A DNA stretch of 64,000 bases from Morganella psychrotolerans (GTDB lineage: Bacteria > Pseudomonadota > Gammaproteobacteria > Enterobacterales > Enterobacteriaceae). Below, piece after piece: positions 33,727-44,496 of this stretch. The notes beneath the pieces are model-generated. The model was given only the letters and a program-made list of their open reading frames with translations, was not told the origin of the DNA and made no database searches. Each line of letters opens with the position of its first letter. Within the stretch, counting starts at the first letter, position 1. The position numbers were made by a program, and so were the translations under genes. The DNA lies in the NCBI RefSeq assembly GCF_001676055.1, contig NZ_LZEX01000001.1:62001-126000 (forward strand), written 5' to 3'.

Positions 33727-36700
33727 TTACCCGCTGATTTGTGCCATTGCCTGGATAATCCGTTTATCTGATACAGGATATGGCGTACCTAATTGTTGGG
33801 CAAACAGACTGATCCGCAGCTCTTCAATCATCCAGCGCACTGCTTCAGCTTCCGGTTTACGTTTATCCACCGGTGACAATTTACCTTGCCATTGCTTCCA
33901 AAGGTTCTGAATATGCTCAATTTTATTCATATTGGCTCTGTCGCGGTTCACATCCGCCATCAGTTTTTCAATACGTCGCTCTATTCCCTGCAAATAACGC
34001 AGAACATCCGGCAGACGCTGCCAGCCATGTGATGTCACAAAGCCCGGGAAAACCAGGCCTGACATCTGCGCTTTGATGTCAGAGAGCGCAAAGGCCAATT
34101 GCATATCAATCCGCCCTTTCAGACGTTTGTTAATGGCAAATGTGGTTGTCAGGATCTGCTCCACCAGCCGGGCAATGCCGACCACGGTTTCATTCAGTTC
34201 CGCACGGACAAATTCCTGTAATTGCGCAAATTTCTCTTCCTGCCGGACTACCCCGCCAAACTGAGCAACCAGTTTATCGATACCGCAGGCAATACAGTCA
34301 TCAATCAGCTCCAGCACCTTACCGTACGGGTTAAAATACAGACCCAGTTTGGCTTTATTCGGCAGTTTTTCATGGAGATATTTAACCGGAGACGGGATAT
34401 TGAGCAACAACAGACGCCGCGTTCCCGCCAGCATGGCCAGTTGTTGCTCAAATTCGGTTTCGAACACTTTAATCCCGACACTCTGCTTTTCATCGATCAG
34501 CGCAGGATAGGCTTTTACGGCATATCCGCCCCGTTTCTGTTCATAGCAATCAGGAATATCGCCGAAACGCCAGATGTGCGCACCGCTTTGTTCGATACCA
34601 TCATCCACCACATCAGACAATGTCTGCTGAACCTGCGCTTTCAGGCTGACCTTCAGAGCATCCAGGTCATATCCTTCCGCGAGTTTTTTCTGTTTATCGC
34701 CCACAACACGGAAAGTCATTTTGAGGTGAGACGGCACCTGCTCCGGCTGCCAGGATTCACGGTCAATTGTCACACCTGTCATACGGCGCAGTTCGCGCTC
34801 CAGCGTATCCAGCAGCCCGCCCTGCGGCTCAGGAACCCGCTGCATGAAAGCGCCCGCATAGTTAGGTGCAGGAACAAAATTACGGCGCACCGGTTTCGGC
34901 AGTGATTTTATCCATGCCATAATCAGCTCTTCCCGCAATCCCGGAATTTGCCAGTCAAAGCCGTCCGGGCTGACCTGGTTGAGAACCGGCAGCGGAATAT
35001 GTACTGTCACGCCATCGGCTTCGGTTCCGGGTTCAAACTGATAACTCAGACGGAATTTTAAGTCCCCCTGATACCAGTAGTTCGGATAGTCCTGTGCTGT
35101 TACCTGATCCGCATCAGAGCGGATCAGCATATTTTTCTCATAACTGAGAAAATCCGGTTTTTGCAGCCGTTCCTTTTTCCACCAGTTATCAAAGTGTTGA
35201 GATGAAACTATCTCCGGTGGCAGACGCGTATCATAGAAACTGAACAGGGTTTCGTCATCGACCAGAATATCGCGGCGTCGCGATTTGTGTTCCAGCTCTT
35301 CCACTTCATTACGTAACTTCTGATTGTCGCGGAAAAACGTATGCCGCGTCAGCCAGTCGCCTTCGACCAGGGCATTACGAATAAACAACTCACGACACAG
35401 CGCCGGGTCAATGTTACCGTAATTAACCGGACGCGCCGCCACAACCGGCAGACCATAGAGAGTGACTTTTTCTGTCGCCATCACCGCGCCCTGTGATTTC
35501 TCCCAGTGCGGCTCGCTGTAATGATATTTAACCAGATGCTGCGCTAATGGCTCTATCCAGTCCGGCTCAATCTTCGCGGCAATGCGTCCCCATAAGCGGC
35601 TGGTTTCCACCAGCTCTGCCACCATCGCCCATTTTGGCGGCTTTTTAAACAGCCCGGAGCCGGGAAATATTGAGAAACGTGCATTACGCGCACCGGTAAA
35701 CTCCTGCTTCTCAACATCTTTTTGTCCGATATGAGAAAGCAGCCCGCTCAGCAGTGACAGATGAATGCTCCGGTGGTCCGCCGGTTCGCTGTTCACCGCA
35801 ATACCTTGCTCTTTTACCACCTGGCGCAACTGAGTATAAACATCCTGCCATTCACGGATCCGCAGATAGTTGAGAAACTCCTGGCGACACTGTTTACGCA
35901 GTTGTGAATTGGATAAGACTTTTTGTTGTTCTTTCAGGTAGTTCCACAGGTTCACAAATGAAACAAAGTCAGATTCTTTATCCACAAAGCGCCGGTGTTT
36001 TTCGTCAGACGCCTGCTGTTTTTCCATCGGCCGTTCACGCGGATCCTGAATCGACAGTGCCGCAGCGATGATCATTGTTTCACGGACAGCGCCGTGATTA
36101 CGGGCTTCGAGCACCATTCGTGCCAGACGCGGGTCAATCGGCAGTTTTGCCAGTTGGCGGCCGGTTTGTGTCAGTTGATAGTGATTTTCCTGCGAGGCCT
36201 TAGTATCAATCGCGCCAAGTTCTTCCAGCAGTTTTACACCATCCTGGATATTGCGTTTGTCCGGCGCTTCGACAAACGGAAACGCAGCAATATCGCCCAG
36301 CCCGATAGCCGTCATCTGCAAAATAACGGAGGCGAGATTGGTGCGCAGAATTTCCGGGTCGGTAAATTCCGGGCGGGTCAGGAAATCATCTTCTGAATAG
36401 AGACGGATACAGATCCCGTCTGAAACACGCCCGCAGCGCCCTTTGCGCTGATTGGCAGAGGCTTGTGAAATCGGCTCGACCGGCAGACGCTGGACTTTTG
36501 TGCGGTAGCTGTAGCGGCTGATACGGGCAAAGCCGGTATCAATAACATATTTGATACCGGGCACCGTCAGGGAGGTTTCTGCAACGTTGGTCGCCAGAAC
36601 AATCCGCCGCCCGGTATGTGGCTGGAAGATCCTGTTCTGTTCACTGTTGGATAGCCGCGCAAATAACGGCAGAACGTCTGTAAAGCGCAGATCGGCTTTA

Positions 36701-37620
36701 TTGAGGGCATCAGCGGTTTCACGGATCTCCCGCTCGCCGCTCATAAAGATAAGGATATCACCGGCGCTTTCACGTCCGAGTTCATGGACCGCATCCAGAA
36801 TGCCCTGAGTCAGGTCGCGATCCGCGTCATTATCATCGCCCATCACCGGCCGGTAACGTACCTCTACCGGGTAGGTACGCCCGGAGACTTCGATGATCGG
36901 CGCATTACTGAAATGACGTGAAAACCGTTCCGGGTCGATCGTCGCGGAGGTGATGATCACTTTCAGATCCGGGCGTTTCGGCAGAAGCTGGCGCAGATAG
37001 CCAAGAATGAAGTCAATATTCAGGCTGCGTTCGTGTGCTTCATCAATAATGATCGTGTCATATTGCAGCAGCAGTTTGTCCTGTTGCAGTTCTGCCAGCA
37101 AGATCCCGTCAGTCATCAGTTTAACCAGTGAATTATCACCGACCTGATCACTGAAGCGGACTTTATACCCGACCGCCGCACCCAGCGGTACTTTCAGCTC
37201 TTCCGCAATACGGGAGCCGACGGTGCGGGCCGCCAAGCGCCGGGGTTGTGTATGGCCGATAAACCCGGTGATACCGCGTCCCAGCTCAAGACAAATTTTC
37301 GGGATCTGCGTGGTTTTTCCTGATCCGGTTTCCCCGGCGATGATCACCACCTGATGGTCGCGGATCGCGTTATAAATAACGTCACGCATCTGCGATACCG
37401 GCAGATTATCCGGATAGGTTATTTCCGGGCGGCTTGCTATCCGCTGCTCTGTCCGGGTAATGCCGTGCAGTATCTCATCCTGCAATGCGCTGAGCACTTT
37501 TTTCTGTGATTCCGGATTATGTATTTTCGCAACACCGGAAAGCCGCTTGCGCAATTGCCATTGATCCCGCAGCGATAAATGGGGGAGCAGTTGTTTTAAT
37601 TCATTGAGAAGGGAATTCAC
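33727..37620 (-). CDS. hrpA: ATP-dependent RNA helicase HrpA
   Basis: The product of 1297 residues matches HrpA (E. coli 1300), a DEAH-box helicase. Seen are Walker A in VIIAGETGSGKTTQIPKICL, the DEAH box in IIIDEAHERSLNIDF, the SAT motif in ITSATIDPERF, the QRKGRCGRV motif VI, then the HA2 and OB-fold region and the long HrpA-specific C-terminal DUF3418 domain ending SDKRIIQAMAQISG. It acts on RNA and helps resolve stalled ribosomes in E. coli. The gene is monocistronic here. Confidence 0.96.
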   Translation of the reverse strand: MNSLLNELKQLLPHLSLRDQWQLRKRLSGVAKIHNPESQKKVLSALQDEILHGITRTEQRIASRPEITYPDNLPVSQMRDVIYNAIRDHQVVIIAGETGSGKTTQIPKICLELGRGITGFIGHTQPRRLAARTVGSRIAEELKVPLGAAVGYKVRFSDQVGDNSLVKLMTDGILLAELQQDKLLLQYDTIIIDEAHERSLNIDFILGYLRQLLPKRPDLKVIITSATIDPERFSRHFSNAPIIEVSGRTYPVEVRYRPVMGDDNDADRDLTQGILDAVHELGRESAGDILIFMSGEREIRETADALNKADLRFTDVLPLFARLSNSEQNRIFQPHTGRRIVLATNVAETSLTVPGIKYVIDTGFARISRYSYRTKVQRLPVEPISQASANQRKGRCGRVSDGICIRLYSEDDFLTRPEFTDPEILRTNLASVILQMTAIGLGDIAAFPFVEAPDKRNIQDGVKLLEELGAIDTKASQENHYQLTQTGRQLAKLPIDPRLARMVLEARNHGAVRETMIIAAALSIQDPRERPMEKQQASDEKHRRFVDKESDFVSFVNLWNYLKEQQKVLSNSQLRKQCRQEFLNYLRIREWQDVYTQLRQVVKEQGIAVNSEPADHRSIHLSLLSGLLSHIGQKDVEKQEFTGARNARFSIFPGSGLFKKPPKWAMVAELVETSRLWGRIAAKIEPDWIEPLAQHLVKYHYSEPHWEKSQGAVMATEKVTLYGLPVVAARPVNYGNIDPALCRELFIRNALVEGDWLTRHTFFRDNQKLRNEVEELEHKSRRRDILVDDETLFSFYDTRLPPEIVSSQHFDNWWKKERLQKPDFLSYEKNMLIRSDADQVTAQDYPNYWYQGDLKFRLSYQFEPGTEADGVTVHIPLPVLNQVSPDGFDWQIPGLREELIMAWIKSLPKPVRRNFVPAPNYAGAFMQRVPEPQGGLLDTLERELRRMTGVTIDRESWQPEQVPSHLKMTFRVVGDKQKKLAEGYDLDALKVSLKAQVQQTLSDVVDDGIEQSGAHIWRFGDIPDCYEQKRGGYAVKAYPALIDEKQSVGIKVFETEFEQQLAMLAGTRRLLLLNIPSPVKYLHEKLPNKAKLGLYFNPYGKVLELIDDCIACGIDKLVAQFGGVVRQEEKFAQLQEFVRAELNETVVGIARLVEQILTTTFAINKRLKGRIDMQLAFALSDIKAQMSGLVFPGFVTSHGWQRLPDVLRYLQGIERRIEKLMADVNRDRANMNKIEHIQNLWKQWQGKLSPVDKRKPEAEAVRWMIEELRISLFAQQLGTPYPVSDKRIIQAMAQISG

Positions 37621-37804
37621 CTTGCTGTCCTTCTGATAGATGGTCTGTAGCCTGTTGTCGCCTGTCCGGCGTAGCTTTTTGTGCGGCGGTTTTTTACCGT
37701 ATCGTTATTATCCCGTTTTCGGTGTAACACATGCCGCATTATTTTCAGTAAACTTGCACTTTATGGCGGATGGATCCCTTCATTGTCATGTTTTTATTAC
37801 ATAA

Positions 37805-38437
<633 letters not shown>

Positions 38438-38518
38438 TAACTGATTAATATAAGAACCAATACAGCAGCGAACTGTTTACCGAACTGTTTACAACGTTTT
38501 GCTGCTGTATCTTATCTG

Positions 38519-38869
38519 CTATTTCTTAAGCCACTGCCCGTTAATGCCGAGGACATACTCCCCTTTTGCTGCCCGGGTAACCAGTTTTTGTCCGGCAATT
38601 TTTGCCACTTCATCCGCTTTCATCCGGTTGCCCTGTGCCAGTTCACTGTATTTTTGTGATCGGGCCACATTAATCTCTTTTACCAGTTTTTTGACATCAT
38701 CCCGTGAGGCCGCACTTTCAACCGGTGCAATATAGCCGCTGAAGGTTTCACCCGCCAGCCCCTGTTGCTTTGCTTCATCCAGTGTCAGCGCAAATGCTGA
38801 GCTGCTGACCATCAGTGTCAGTGCTGCCACGCCCGTGCGGAATTTCCCTGCTTTAAATAATGTGCTCAT
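38519..38869 (-). CDS. ydbL: YdbL, DUF1318 periplasmic protein
   Basis: The 116-residue protein has a signal peptide (GVAALTLMVSSSAFA) followed by the DUF1318 region (LTLDEAKQQGLAGETFSGYI, GNRMKADEVAKIAGQKLV). It is the last gene of the ydbH-ynbE-ydbL operon. In E. coli, YdbH and YnbE form an intermembrane bridge for phospholipid transport and YdbL has been proposed to regulate them. Confidence 0.92.
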   Translation of the reverse strand: MSTLFKAGKFRTGVAALTLMVSSSAFALTLDEAKQQGLAGETFSGYIAPVESAASRDDVKKLVKEINVARSQKYSELAQGNRMKADEVAKIAGQKLVTRAAKGEYVLGINGQWLKK

Positions 38870-38877
38870 TATTCACC

Positions 38878-39069
38878 TCAAAAAATAGCTGAATTACTCT
38901 TCAGCAGATCTTCTACCTGACGGTCAATTTTGACATTAATTTCATGCTCTATTTTGACATTCATATTGATATCAATAGGTTTATCAGGCGTTGCAACTTC
39001 GACCCGCAAACATCCGCCCAGTGATATAATTATTAGCGGCAATACTGCCCCTGCCATCCAGTTTTTCAT
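38878..39069 (-). CDS. ynbE: YnbE outer-membrane lipoprotein
   Basis: The 63-residue product begins MKNWMAGAVLPLIIISLGGC, a lipoprotein signal with the lipidated Cys at 20, then RVEVATPDKPIDINMNVKIE. The start is set at 39069; the longer open frame starts inside ydbH. It pairs with YdbH, whose C-terminal region it is thought to extend by beta-augmentation at the outer membrane. Confidence 0.92.
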   Translation of the reverse strand: MKNWMAGAVLPLIIISLGGCLRVEVATPDKPIDINMNVKIEHEINVKIDRQVEDLLKSNSAIF

Positions 39070-39086
39070 TCTTACTCCGTCGGATT

Positions 39087-41696
39087 TTACTCTTGCTGCT
39101 GTGAAATTGTTTTTTCCAGCCAGGCTTCCAGATTGCTGCCAAAACTCAGACTGCGCCATAACTGAAACACATTTTCTTCGTGATTGTAATTAAGATTCAC
39201 CACCCGCCGGGCATCCAGTACCGGATTGTAGCCGGAGATAACCGAGCTCATAGTCAGTACCCCTAAATTTGTCAGATTGATATCGGTACGCACCCGTTTC
39301 ATCACCAGATAATCCAGCCAGCTGATAGCCGTGCCTGCAGAGAGGTTGTTCTCACTGACTGACGAGACAAACTGATTATCCAGATTCAGTGTCAGCGGGT
39401 CATCATTCTCAACCCAGCCGTTACGGACAATCCACTGCGGGTTATCAATATAAAACGGCAGTTCGCCACTGATACTGCCTTCCAGAGCAAACTGTGTCAC
39501 CTTAAGAGTATTAATCAGCGGTCCGGTGGACAGTTTATCCAGGCGTATCACCGCGGCCTCTTTCTGCGGCACAGATAATGATGCCATCGTCACCTGCCCG
39601 CCCAGCAAATCCAGACTGATACCTGACAACACCAGCGGATAACGATCACTGTACGGATAATAGCCCTGTAAATCTGCTTTAATATCGGTGACTTCAAATA
39701 AATTATTCACCCGCGCAATACGCAGCGTGACCGGTGTTTTGCTGCCAAGCTGCCAGCGGCTGTCAGCCAGACGCCACGGCAGTACAAAATCCACGCCCTC
39801 AACTTCACCGTCTTTCAGCCACATACTGCCTTGTTTTACCACCCAGTGACCACCGGCGACAAATCCCTGATCCGGCGCGGCAGAGAATGCCGCCTGCGCA
39901 TAAAATTCCCCGTTGCGCAGCGTTATCCCTGAATCAGACGGAATGAGCGTCTGAAAGGCGCGCAGATCCTGCTCCGGCCAGCGCGCTTCCCCCCGCAGGC
40001 GGGTACCGTCCCAGCGGGTCCAATACTGTATCGGCCCGACATTTTTTCCGGCTGATAATGTGCCTTTGACAGAAAAATCATGCGGGTCACGCCCGGTCAC
40101 CCGCATCACAAAAGTGGCGGAAGGCAGATAGCTCTGGTCAATTTTGATTTTTTTTGTCGTCAGCTGAAATTGCCCGCTCAGTACTGAGTTCTCAGCATCC
40201 CGCTGCCAGACAACCGGCGATAACAGTGTCAGCGCAGGAGATTCCATCGACATCATGCCGTAACGTATCCCCTTAAATCCCGTATCCAGCCGCCTTACCC
40301 TGATTTCATTCTCTATCCAGGACCCGGCACCGGAAAATGTCCAGTCCGCACTCAGTGGTTTAACATTACCATTACCCCAAACCTGCCAGTACCAGTGTCC
40401 GCTGTCGGGTAAAAATTCCCGCGCCTGACCTTTCATCTGAAAACGGTAGCGCCCCAGCTCAGGGTTATTAATAGTTACAATCGCATCCAGCGGGCCGGAA
40501 ATTCCTGCCTGCGAAAGCCGCGTTCCCGCCAGCGGCAGGCGCAGTTCCTCCACCTGCAACGTCGGGCTGAGTTGCCCGCGGGCGCGGATCAGGGCACCGG
40601 AGCTGATGCGCACCACCGGATCAGACAGCGTACCGGTCAGTACGGCCGGAAGCCGTCCCGCCGCCCACATATCCTGACTGTTTACCTGGCCGGCAAGTTC
40701 AAACGGGATCTCAAACCCGGTCAGTGACAACCCGGTCTCCGGTAATTGCAATACAACGGTGCCTTTGCCGCGCTTTCCCTGAGTGACCACGGAAATCCGC
40801 GCAGTAAGGCGCATATCCGTTATCGTTTTCTGCCAGTTGCTCAGGGTCGCACTCAGCGTTCCCCGCAACGGTTGTTCTGCTTTATCCCAGCGCCATTCGC
40901 CATCTGTGATAGTGACAGTTTCCCCCGTTGCCGCCCAGGGAAGACTCAGCAACAGCGTTTCATTATCTGTTTCGCGCAGGGTCAGAGTTCCCTGTTTTCC
41001 CTGCCAGTCAAACGTCAGCGACAGCGGTTGTGTCCGGGACGGGCTGACAATACCCGCCTGCAATTGCCCTTGTTCCGGTAATGTTACTGTGTTGCCCGGT
41101 AATGTCAGACTGCCGGTGAGAGACAACTTATCCTCACCTGCGGCGACACTTAATTGTGACACCGTCACGCTTTGATCAGGGTTAACAGTAATCTCTGTCT
41201 GAATATTCTTGCCCTGATACGACAGATGCTGCCCCGCAGCCCGGGACGTGGTCAGGCTCAGCCGGCCCTGATAATCAGGCACAGAAGTAATAAGCACATT
41301 ATCTATTGTCAGTGTGGCAGAAGGCAGTTGTGACAGCAGTGCAGCAATATTGACAGGTTCACTTTCCGGCTGATCCACAGATGCAGGCAGAGTCTGAAGA
41401 CATTCGGTGTCACTTGTCAGCCCGGACGCATCAATCTGCCAAAGCCCTGTGCGGCTGTAGCGGACAGAAAGATTATGTCCGTCTGCCAGTGTGCAATTGG
41501 TTCCCTTTAGTGCCCAGTCAGTAATGTGGATCCCCCGTCCGCGAAGCTCAGGCTGAGAAAGTGACAGCGTCACGCCGTCCGGCAGATAGGATTTTACGAC
41601 CACCGGGAGCCAGCGGGGTAATGTCAGCCAGACAACAGGTATCATCATCAACAACAAGACAGATAATACCACCAGCATTTTCAGTAATTTTCTCAT
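39087..41696 (-). CDS. ydbH: YdbH, AsmA-like intermembrane lipid-transport protein
   Basis: The 869-residue protein starts MRKLLKMLVVLSVLLLMMIP with one membrane anchor, then a long beta-rich periplasmic region typical of the AsmA-like bridge proteins (TamB, YhdP, YdbH). These span the periplasm and move phospholipids to the outer membrane. The start at 41696 follows TAAGG; the frame open from 41804 lacks a membrane anchor before that point. The length agrees with E. coli YdbH (879). The operon continues with ynbE and ydbL, spaced by 17 and 8 bases. Confidence 0.93.
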   Translation of the reverse strand: MRKLLKMLVVLSVLLLMMIPVVWLTLPRWLPVVVKSYLPDGVTLSLSQPELRGRGIHITDWALKGTNCTLADGHNLSVRYSRTGLWQIDASGLTSDTECLQTLPASVDQPESEPVNIAALLSQLPSATLTIDNVLITSVPDYQGRLSLTTSRAAGQHLSYQGKNIQTEITVNPDQSVTVSQLSVAAGEDKLSLTGSLTLPGNTVTLPEQGQLQAGIVSPSRTQPLSLTFDWQGKQGTLTLRETDNETLLLSLPWAATGETVTITDGEWRWDKAEQPLRGTLSATLSNWQKTITDMRLTARISVVTQGKRGKGTVVLQLPETGLSLTGFEIPFELAGQVNSQDMWAAGRLPAVLTGTLSDPVVRISSGALIRARGQLSPTLQVEELRLPLAGTRLSQAGISGPLDAIVTINNPELGRYRFQMKGQAREFLPDSGHWYWQVWGNGNVKPLSADWTFSGAGSWIENEIRVRRLDTGFKGIRYGMMSMESPALTLLSPVVWQRDAENSVLSGQFQLTTKKIKIDQSYLPSATFVMRVTGRDPHDFSVKGTLSAGKNVGPIQYWTRWDGTRLRGEARWPEQDLRAFQTLIPSDSGITLRNGEFYAQAAFSAAPDQGFVAGGHWVVKQGSMWLKDGEVEGVDFVLPWRLADSRWQLGSKTPVTLRIARVNNLFEVTDIKADLQGYYPYSDRYPLVLSGISLDLLGGQVTMASLSVPQKEAAVIRLDKLSTGPLINTLKVTQFALEGSISGELPFYIDNPQWIVRNGWVENDDPLTLNLDNQFVSSVSENNLSAGTAISWLDYLVMKRVRTDINLTNLGVLTMSSVISGYNPVLDARRVVNLNYNHEENVFQLWRSLSFGSNLEAWLEKTISQQQE

Positions 41697-41887
41697 GCGC
41701 CTTACCGGGTTAATTATGTGGTTTTTCCCTGTGTTAAGCGGAAAACCACATTGGCTGCGTACAGTTACGCGGGTTAGCGTTATACTGTACCGCAACAGAT
41801 TCAATTATTTCTGAACTAAGGAACTGCCCTATTTTGTCAGGGCTATCAGGTTTAGTGTAGCGATTTATTTTAGCGGAGGAGTCCCGG

Positions 41888-42892
41888 ATGAAAATTGTCA
41901 GTTACAGTACCAAACATTACGACCGCAAACACATGGATTTGGTGAATCAGGATCCGCGTTTTCAGTATGATATCGAATATTTTGATTTTCCGCTGACACA
42001 ACAAACAGCCAAGAACGCCGTAGGTGCGGATGCGGTCTGTATTTTTGTCAATGATGACGCTAACCGCGATGTATTACAGGAACTGGCTGATCTTGATATT
42101 CGCATCCTGGCGCTGCGCTGCGCCGGGTTTAATAATGTAGACCTTGCCGCCGCACAGGAACTGGGCATACAGGTTGTCCGTGTACCGGCCTATTCACCGG
42201 AGGCGGTTGCTGAGCATGCGGTTGGTATGATGCTGAGCCTGAACCGCCGTATTCACCGTGCGTACCAACGCACCCGGGATGCTAACTTTTCACTCGAAGG
42301 TCTGACCGGCTTTAATATGCATAACCGCACCGCCGGTATTATAGGCACAGGTAAGATTGGTCTTGCGCTGCTGCGGATTTTAAAAGGGTTCGGTATGCGC
42401 CTGCTGGTGTCAGACCCTTATCCTAACCAGGCCGCGCTGGATTTGGGTGCGGAGTATGTGGATCTGAATACCTTGTTTGCCAACTCTGATGTTATCTCAC
42501 TTCACTGCCCGCTGACCCCGGAAAATCATCACCTGCTGGATGCGCATGCCTTTAATAAGATGAAAAATGGCGTGATGATAATCAATACCAGCCGTGGTGC
42601 GCTGATTGACTCGGCGGCAGCAATTGATGCACTCAAGCAGCAGAAAATCGGTGCGCTGGGTATGGATGTTTATGAGAATGAGCGTGATTTATTCTTTGAA
42701 GATAAGTCAAATGACGTCATCCAGGATGATATCTTCCGGCGTCTCTCCTCCTGCCATAATGTGTTATTTACCGGTCACCAGGCATTTTTGACTGAAGAAG
42801 CGCTCCTGAGTATCAGTGAAACTACGCTGAACAATATTGCTCAGCTATATAATAATGAAACATGCTGTAATATTGTGTTACAAAATCAGTAA
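41888..42892 (+). CDS. ldhA: Fermentative D-lactate dehydrogenase
   Basis: The 334-residue protein matches LdhA of the D-2-hydroxyacid dehydrogenase family, which reduces pyruvate to D-lactate with NADH. Seen are NVDLAAAQELGIQVVRVPAY, the NAD-binding GIIGTGKIGLALLRILKGFG, the catalytic Arg in INTSRGALIDS and the His in LFTGHQAFLTEEAL. GGAGGAG immediately before the ATG gives a strong site. It is divergent from ydbH, as in E. coli. Confidence 0.96.
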   Translation: MKIVSYSTKHYDRKHMDLVNQDPRFQYDIEYFDFPLTQQTAKNAVGADAVCIFVNDDANRDVLQELADLDIRILALRCAGFNNVDLAAAQELGIQVVRVPAYSPEAVAEHAVGMMLSLNRRIHRAYQRTRDANFSLEGLTGFNMHNRTAGIIGTGKIGLALLRILKGFGMRLLVSDPYPNQAALDLGAEYVDLNTLFANSDVISLHCPLTPENHHLLDAHAFNKMKNGVMIINTSRGALIDSAAAIDALKQQKIGALGMDVYENERDLFFEDKSNDVIQDDIFRRLSSCHNVLFTGHQAFLTEEALLSISETTLNNIAQLYNNETCCNIVLQNQ

Positions 42893-43485
42893 ACATTACA
42901 CATTTTCTTACAATTTAACCCGGAGTTTTCATCTCCGTCTCCGGGTCTTTACTTATAAAGTAAATTAATAAACATAAACTTAGCTTAACTACATAGGTTT
43001 TATCTTAATTTTGCCCGTACTCATTTTTGGTGCTAATATCTTTCCCGTTGTCACAGAGTTCTTACATATACTCAGTGATAACATCCAGAGCATCTGTATT
43101 GAAATGATCATGTGAATCTCAATTTAGCCTGTCAATATGAGGGGTGGTTGATTTTATATAAAAAAAAAGCCCCGAAACGGGGCGGACAGGATATAAATAT
43201 TGAGTAATGTATTTTTGTTTTTATGATTGCATTATAAATCACGCTTAATAAACCAATCCTAAATAAAACAGTGACAAACAGAAGATTACTTTTTCTGTCG
43301 TATATCTTTATTTGTTATGTTTTCGTTTATATTTATTGATGTATTATCTCCGCCATAAAGTAAGACGCAGTAACCAGATATCGTAATTAACTTTAAATAC
43401 CATTCGTGATGTTATTAAACGAAGAGTATCTCATTAACTAAAAAGAGAACCTTCGGTTAGTATCGAATAATAGAGAGTAAAAAAT
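42893..43485. other. Intergenic region with ldhA hairpin and an orphan terminator
   Basis: A hairpin at about 42918-42947 (CCCGGAG with CTCCGGG) ends ldhA. A minus-strand terminator lies at 43160-43185. The remaining AT-rich DNA contains no coding frame but should hold the promoter for the gene at 43486, and possibly a small RNA on the minus strand. Confidence 0.55.
43160..43185 (-). terminator. Orphan minus-strand intrinsic terminator
   Basis: GCCCCG / CGGGGC with a three-base loop is followed on the minus strand by nine T. No minus-strand gene lies upstream of it before 43485, so it may end a small RNA transcribed from the 43200-43480 region. Confidence 0.75.
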
Positions 43486-43803
43486 ATGTCTAAGTTAACC
43501 CGTTTAGTTTTAGTGGCAGGCATTGCACTGTCTTTTGTTGCACACAGCGAAACACAAGACCACCAGGGTGGTACCATCTCATTCCAGGGCGCACTGGTTG
43601 AATCACCTTGTTCTTATAATATTTCAGGTGACAACATTAATACCGAATGTCACCGCTCAGGTCAGTCTGAACCCTATAATGGTAAGATGCAGGCCGGAAA
43701 TAATTTCAAAGGTACATTACTTCCGGATCACATTGGTGAAGCCAGGTAATGCCATTGCCGACAGATCCTGATAAATACATCGTTACACTGAGCTATCGTT
43801 AAT
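43486..43803 (+). CDS. Fimbrial-like small secreted protein, frameshifted
   Basis: The frame starts with a signal peptide (MSKLTRLVLVAGIALSFVAH) and continues GGTISFQGALVESPCSYNIS with two cysteines, the pattern of type 1 pilin-like proteins and their short relatives. The frame stops at 43749 after HIGEAR. One extra base near 43745 would continue VMPLPTDPDKYIVTLSYR to a stop at 43801-43803, a typical pilin C-terminus with Tyr near the end. There is no chaperone or usher nearby, so it is an orphan, probably exported protein. Confidence 0.6.
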
Positions 43804-43920
43804 ACCGGCAAAGATATACACAACAGCAAATACAATAATAATATTATAATTTTAGTTCCATATATAATTACGCCGTTCTACCCTTATAATAATAAATAAA
43901 GTAATACAGATATTCACTAC

Positions 43921-43947
43921 AGACACCTTCGGGTGTCTTTTTTTTTT
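43921..43947 (+). terminator. Intrinsic terminator after the fimbrial-like gene
   Basis: AGACACC-TTCG-GGTGTCT followed by ten T is a textbook terminator on the plus strand. Confidence 0.93.
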
Positions 43948-44134
43948 ATGGTGTGATGCTTCCTGCTTGCAGGGCATTAAATTAGTATACCTGAAGATAA
44001 CCACAGACAGTCAGATTTCACCTGATGGTCTGCCTTCAGGTAACATGATACAGTCATATATGGTTAAATATACTTAACCATATGCAACAATATTAATGAA
44101 AACAGGATATTTACAATAAGGGATTATACCGACA

Positions 44135-44425
44135 ATGACAGATACCCAGGCGACATTATTACAGCGGTTACAAACTGCCGCAGAGAAGACGGATACCGGC
44201 TTTTCGCCGGTGTCATTTACCCGCGAAGAATTAATACAATTAGTGCATGCCCTGTCCGTTACCGCAGCCGCGCCGGTTGCTGCGTTGCTTATCACAACCT
44301 GTGAGTCCGGTGCTGTCAGCCACGCTATTCATTATGACTGGAATGCGGATGACAAACAGCTGACTGAGCAACAAGGCGGGCACTATATAGCCCTGTACCG
44401 CCATGACACACCATCTGACTTATGA
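44135..44425 (+). CDS. Small hypothetical protein
   Basis: The 96-residue frame (MTDTQATLLQRLQTAAEKTD; VHALSVTAAAPVAALLITTC; DKQLTEQQGGHYIALYRHDT) is hydrophilic with one mildly hydrophobic segment. Codon use looks like that of the core genes. It ends just before the convergent ytfE gene and their shared hairpin. I do not recognise it; the weak ribosome-binding site leaves some doubt. Confidence 0.55.
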   Translation: MTDTQATLLQRLQTAAEKTDTGFSPVSFTREELIQLVHALSVTAAAPVAALLITTCESGAVSHAIHYDWNADDKQLTEQQGGHYIALYRHDTPSDL

Positions 44426-44445
44426 TCTGTTTCGCTGATTTTTAT

Positions 44446-44483
44446 AAAAAAATCCCGGCAGACAGGGATCCTTCTGCCGGGAA
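44446..44483. terminator. Terminator between the small gene and ytfE
   Basis: TCCCGGCAGA pairs with TCTGCCGGGA around a ten-base loop. On the minus strand it is followed by a run of T, so it ends ytfE; it may also serve the convergent gene. Confidence 0.82.
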
Positions 44484-44496
44484 ATAATGTGATTAA

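Noticed and set aside
34222-34905. 227-residue plus-strand frame inside hrpA
   Set aside because: It lies wholly opposite a well-conserved helicase gene and shows no domain.
38469-38492. Tandem 12-base repeat CGAACTGTTTAC after azoR
   Set aside because: Two copies only, between convergent genes; most likely chance or part of the loop of a long azoR-ydbL hairpin.
43130-43140. NorR-like GTCAATATGAG downstream of ldhA
   Set aside because: A single site with one mismatch, no sigma-54 promoter next to it.
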